Below, piece after piece: positions 4,484-5,202 of a DNA stretch of 5,202 bases; within the stretch, counting starts at the first letter, position 1; every line of letters starts with the position of its first letter. The notes under the pieces are model-generated. The model had not been told where the DNA came from. It searched no databases and worked only from the letters and a program-made list of their open reading frames with translations. Source of the stretch: a bacterium (GTDB lineage: Bacteria; Patescibacteriota; Minisyncoccia; Phycocordibacterales; JAUSIJ01); NCBI GenBank assembly GCA_030647855.1, contig JAUSIJ010000016.1, forward strand, positions 1-5,202, read 5' to 3'. Both the position numbers and the translations under genes were made by a program.

Positions 4484-4512
4484 CCCCAGCCATTCAAGGT
4501 GGGGTTTTTTTT
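4484..4512 (+). terminator. Intrinsic terminator between convergent genes
   Basis: CCCCA (4484-4488) pairs with TGGGG (4500-4504), and CC (4490-4491) with GG (4498-4499), leaving a bulged G. Eight T residues follow (4505-4512). It ends the 130-residue gene, and its T-run touches the aspS stop codon on the other strand. Read in reverse the hairpin is followed only by ATTTAG, so action on aspS would be weak. Confidence 0.85.
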
Positions 4513-5202
4513 ATTTATTTTCTCTACTTGTAACTTTTATCGAGAGTTCTTGGAGTTGTTCAGGTTTGAGCTCGGAAGGTGCGTCCATCATAAGGTCGCG
4601 GCCTTCGCCGGTCTTGGGAAAAGCAATTACTTCGCGGATGTTCGGCTCGCCTTGGAGAATCGTTACCAGCCGGTCGAGTCCCCAGGCGATGCCGCCGTGC
4701 GGCGGAGCGCCGTACGAGAGCGCTTCGAGCATATGGCCGAAATTCTCTTCGATCGAAGCATCGTCGTAGCCGATTATCTCAAAAACTTTTCGCAGGTGCC
4801 CCGGACGGTGGCTCCTAATACTGCCGCCGCCGATCTCAAAGCCATTTAGCGCCACATCGTATTGCGATGTAATAATCTCTCCGATTTTTTCTTTGTTCTC
4901 AAGCCATGAGCTGTGCTCTGGGATGGCGGCGGAAAAAGGATTGTGAGTGAAGGTCCATTTGCCGTCATCTGTCTTTTCAAAGAAAGGAAAATCTACAATC
5001 CAAACGAAGGCGAGCAAATTTGGATCATTTTTATCGGCCCGCAGATCCGGCCGATCGGTGCCATACTTTTCCATGGCCTCTTTATACGAAAGTCGCTGGA
5101 AGGGAATTTCCTGAATTCTTTTTTCGGGAAAAAGTTTTTGGGTGATGCCGATGAGGAGTTCTTCATTGAGCTTGATTACATCTTCTCGCTCGACAAAAGA
5201 CA
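4511..5202 (-). CDS. aspS: Aspartyl-tRNA synthetase, C-terminal part, GAD-less
   Basis: Class II aspartyl-tRNA synthetase charges tRNA-Asp with aspartate in the cytoplasm. The last 229 residues are visible; the frame is open to the right edge, so the start, the anticodon-binding domain and motifs 1 and 2 lie outside. The visible part opens SFVERED, the segment that follows motif 2. Next come EKYGTDRPDLR, VDFPFFE, HNPFSAA, NGFEIGGGSIRSH, YGAPPHGG and motif 3 GIAWGLDRL, whose Arg binds ATP, then the bacterial-type tail PEQLQELSIKV. In bacterial enzymes such as E. coli AspRS, a GAD domain of roughly 120 residues lies between the DKPDLR and VIDFP segments. Here only 14 residues separate DLR from VDFP, so that domain is absent. 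The in-frame Met at 5074 is internal, not a start. AspRS identity is very secure; whether it charges tRNA-Asn too cannot be judged from this part. Confidence 0.95.
   Translation of the reverse strand, partial: SFVEREDVIKLNEELLIGITQKLFPEKRIQEIPFQRLSYKEAMEKYGTDRPDLRADKNDPNLLAFVWIVDFPFFEKTDDGKWTFTHNPFSAAIPEHSSWLENKEKIGEIITSQYDVALNGFEIGGGSIRSHRPGHLRKVFEIIGYDDASIEENFGHMLEALSYGAPPHGGIAWGLDRLVTILQGEPNIREVIAFPKTGEGRDLMMDAPSELKPEQLQELSIKVTSRENK

Noticed and set aside
4418..4849. Plus-strand reading frame across the aspS end
   Set aside because: It lies opposite well-conserved AspRS motifs and across a terminator, with no start signals.
4511..5074. aspS as a complete 187-residue gene starting at 5074
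   Set aside because: The frame is open to the window edge and encodes 42 more residues that match AspRS, so the Met is internal.

Overview
The window looks like part of a bacterial chromosome from the Candidate Phyla Radiation (Patescibacteria, Parcubacteria-like). This is an inference. It rests on short, separately transcribed genes, two genes that begin at or very near their predicted transcription start with no Shine-Dalgarno site, small palindromic repeats scattered between and even inside genes, and a bacterial-type aspartyl-tRNA synthetase that appears to have lost its GAD insertion domain. No 16S rRNA or other definitive marker is present.

Layout. Positions 1-404 hold no gene: there is a terminator-like hairpin at the edge, a nested inverted repeat, a small GC palindrome, degenerate tandem repeats and a perfect 42-bp palindrome (287-328). 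Then come five plus-strand genes. (1) 405-1712: a membrane ferric reductase/NADPH oxidase-like flavocytochrome with both heme histidine pairs. (2) 1913-2197: a single-RRM RNA-binding protein with a long structured leader and a strong terminator. (3) 2273-3019: a soluble ferredoxin-NADP+ reductase-like flavoprotein carrying an in-frame palindromic insertion. (4) 3207-3812: an unrecognised membrane protein with about seven helices and a visible internal duplication resembling the PQ-loop/SWEET layout. (5) 4042-4434: an unrecognised 130-residue soluble protein. On the minus strand, converging on gene 5, is the 3' part of aspS (4511 to beyond the right edge).

How they fit together. Each plus-strand gene seems to be its own transcription unit, with a promoter candidate ahead of each and good terminators after genes 2, 4 and 5. 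Genes 1 and 3 both encode FAD/NAD(P)H electron-transfer modules and share the no-SD start style; they could serve related redox roles, but nothing shows that they interact. Genes 4 and 5 share a very similar promoter (20 of 29 positions identical across the -35 to -10 span) and an identical AAAGGAG ribosome-binding site, so they may be expressed alike. I do not see a clear multi-gene defence or mobile system. The strongest leads are the 42-bp palindrome, the duplicated membrane protein, the repeat inside the reductase gene, the GAD-less AspRS and the structured leader of the RRM gene.
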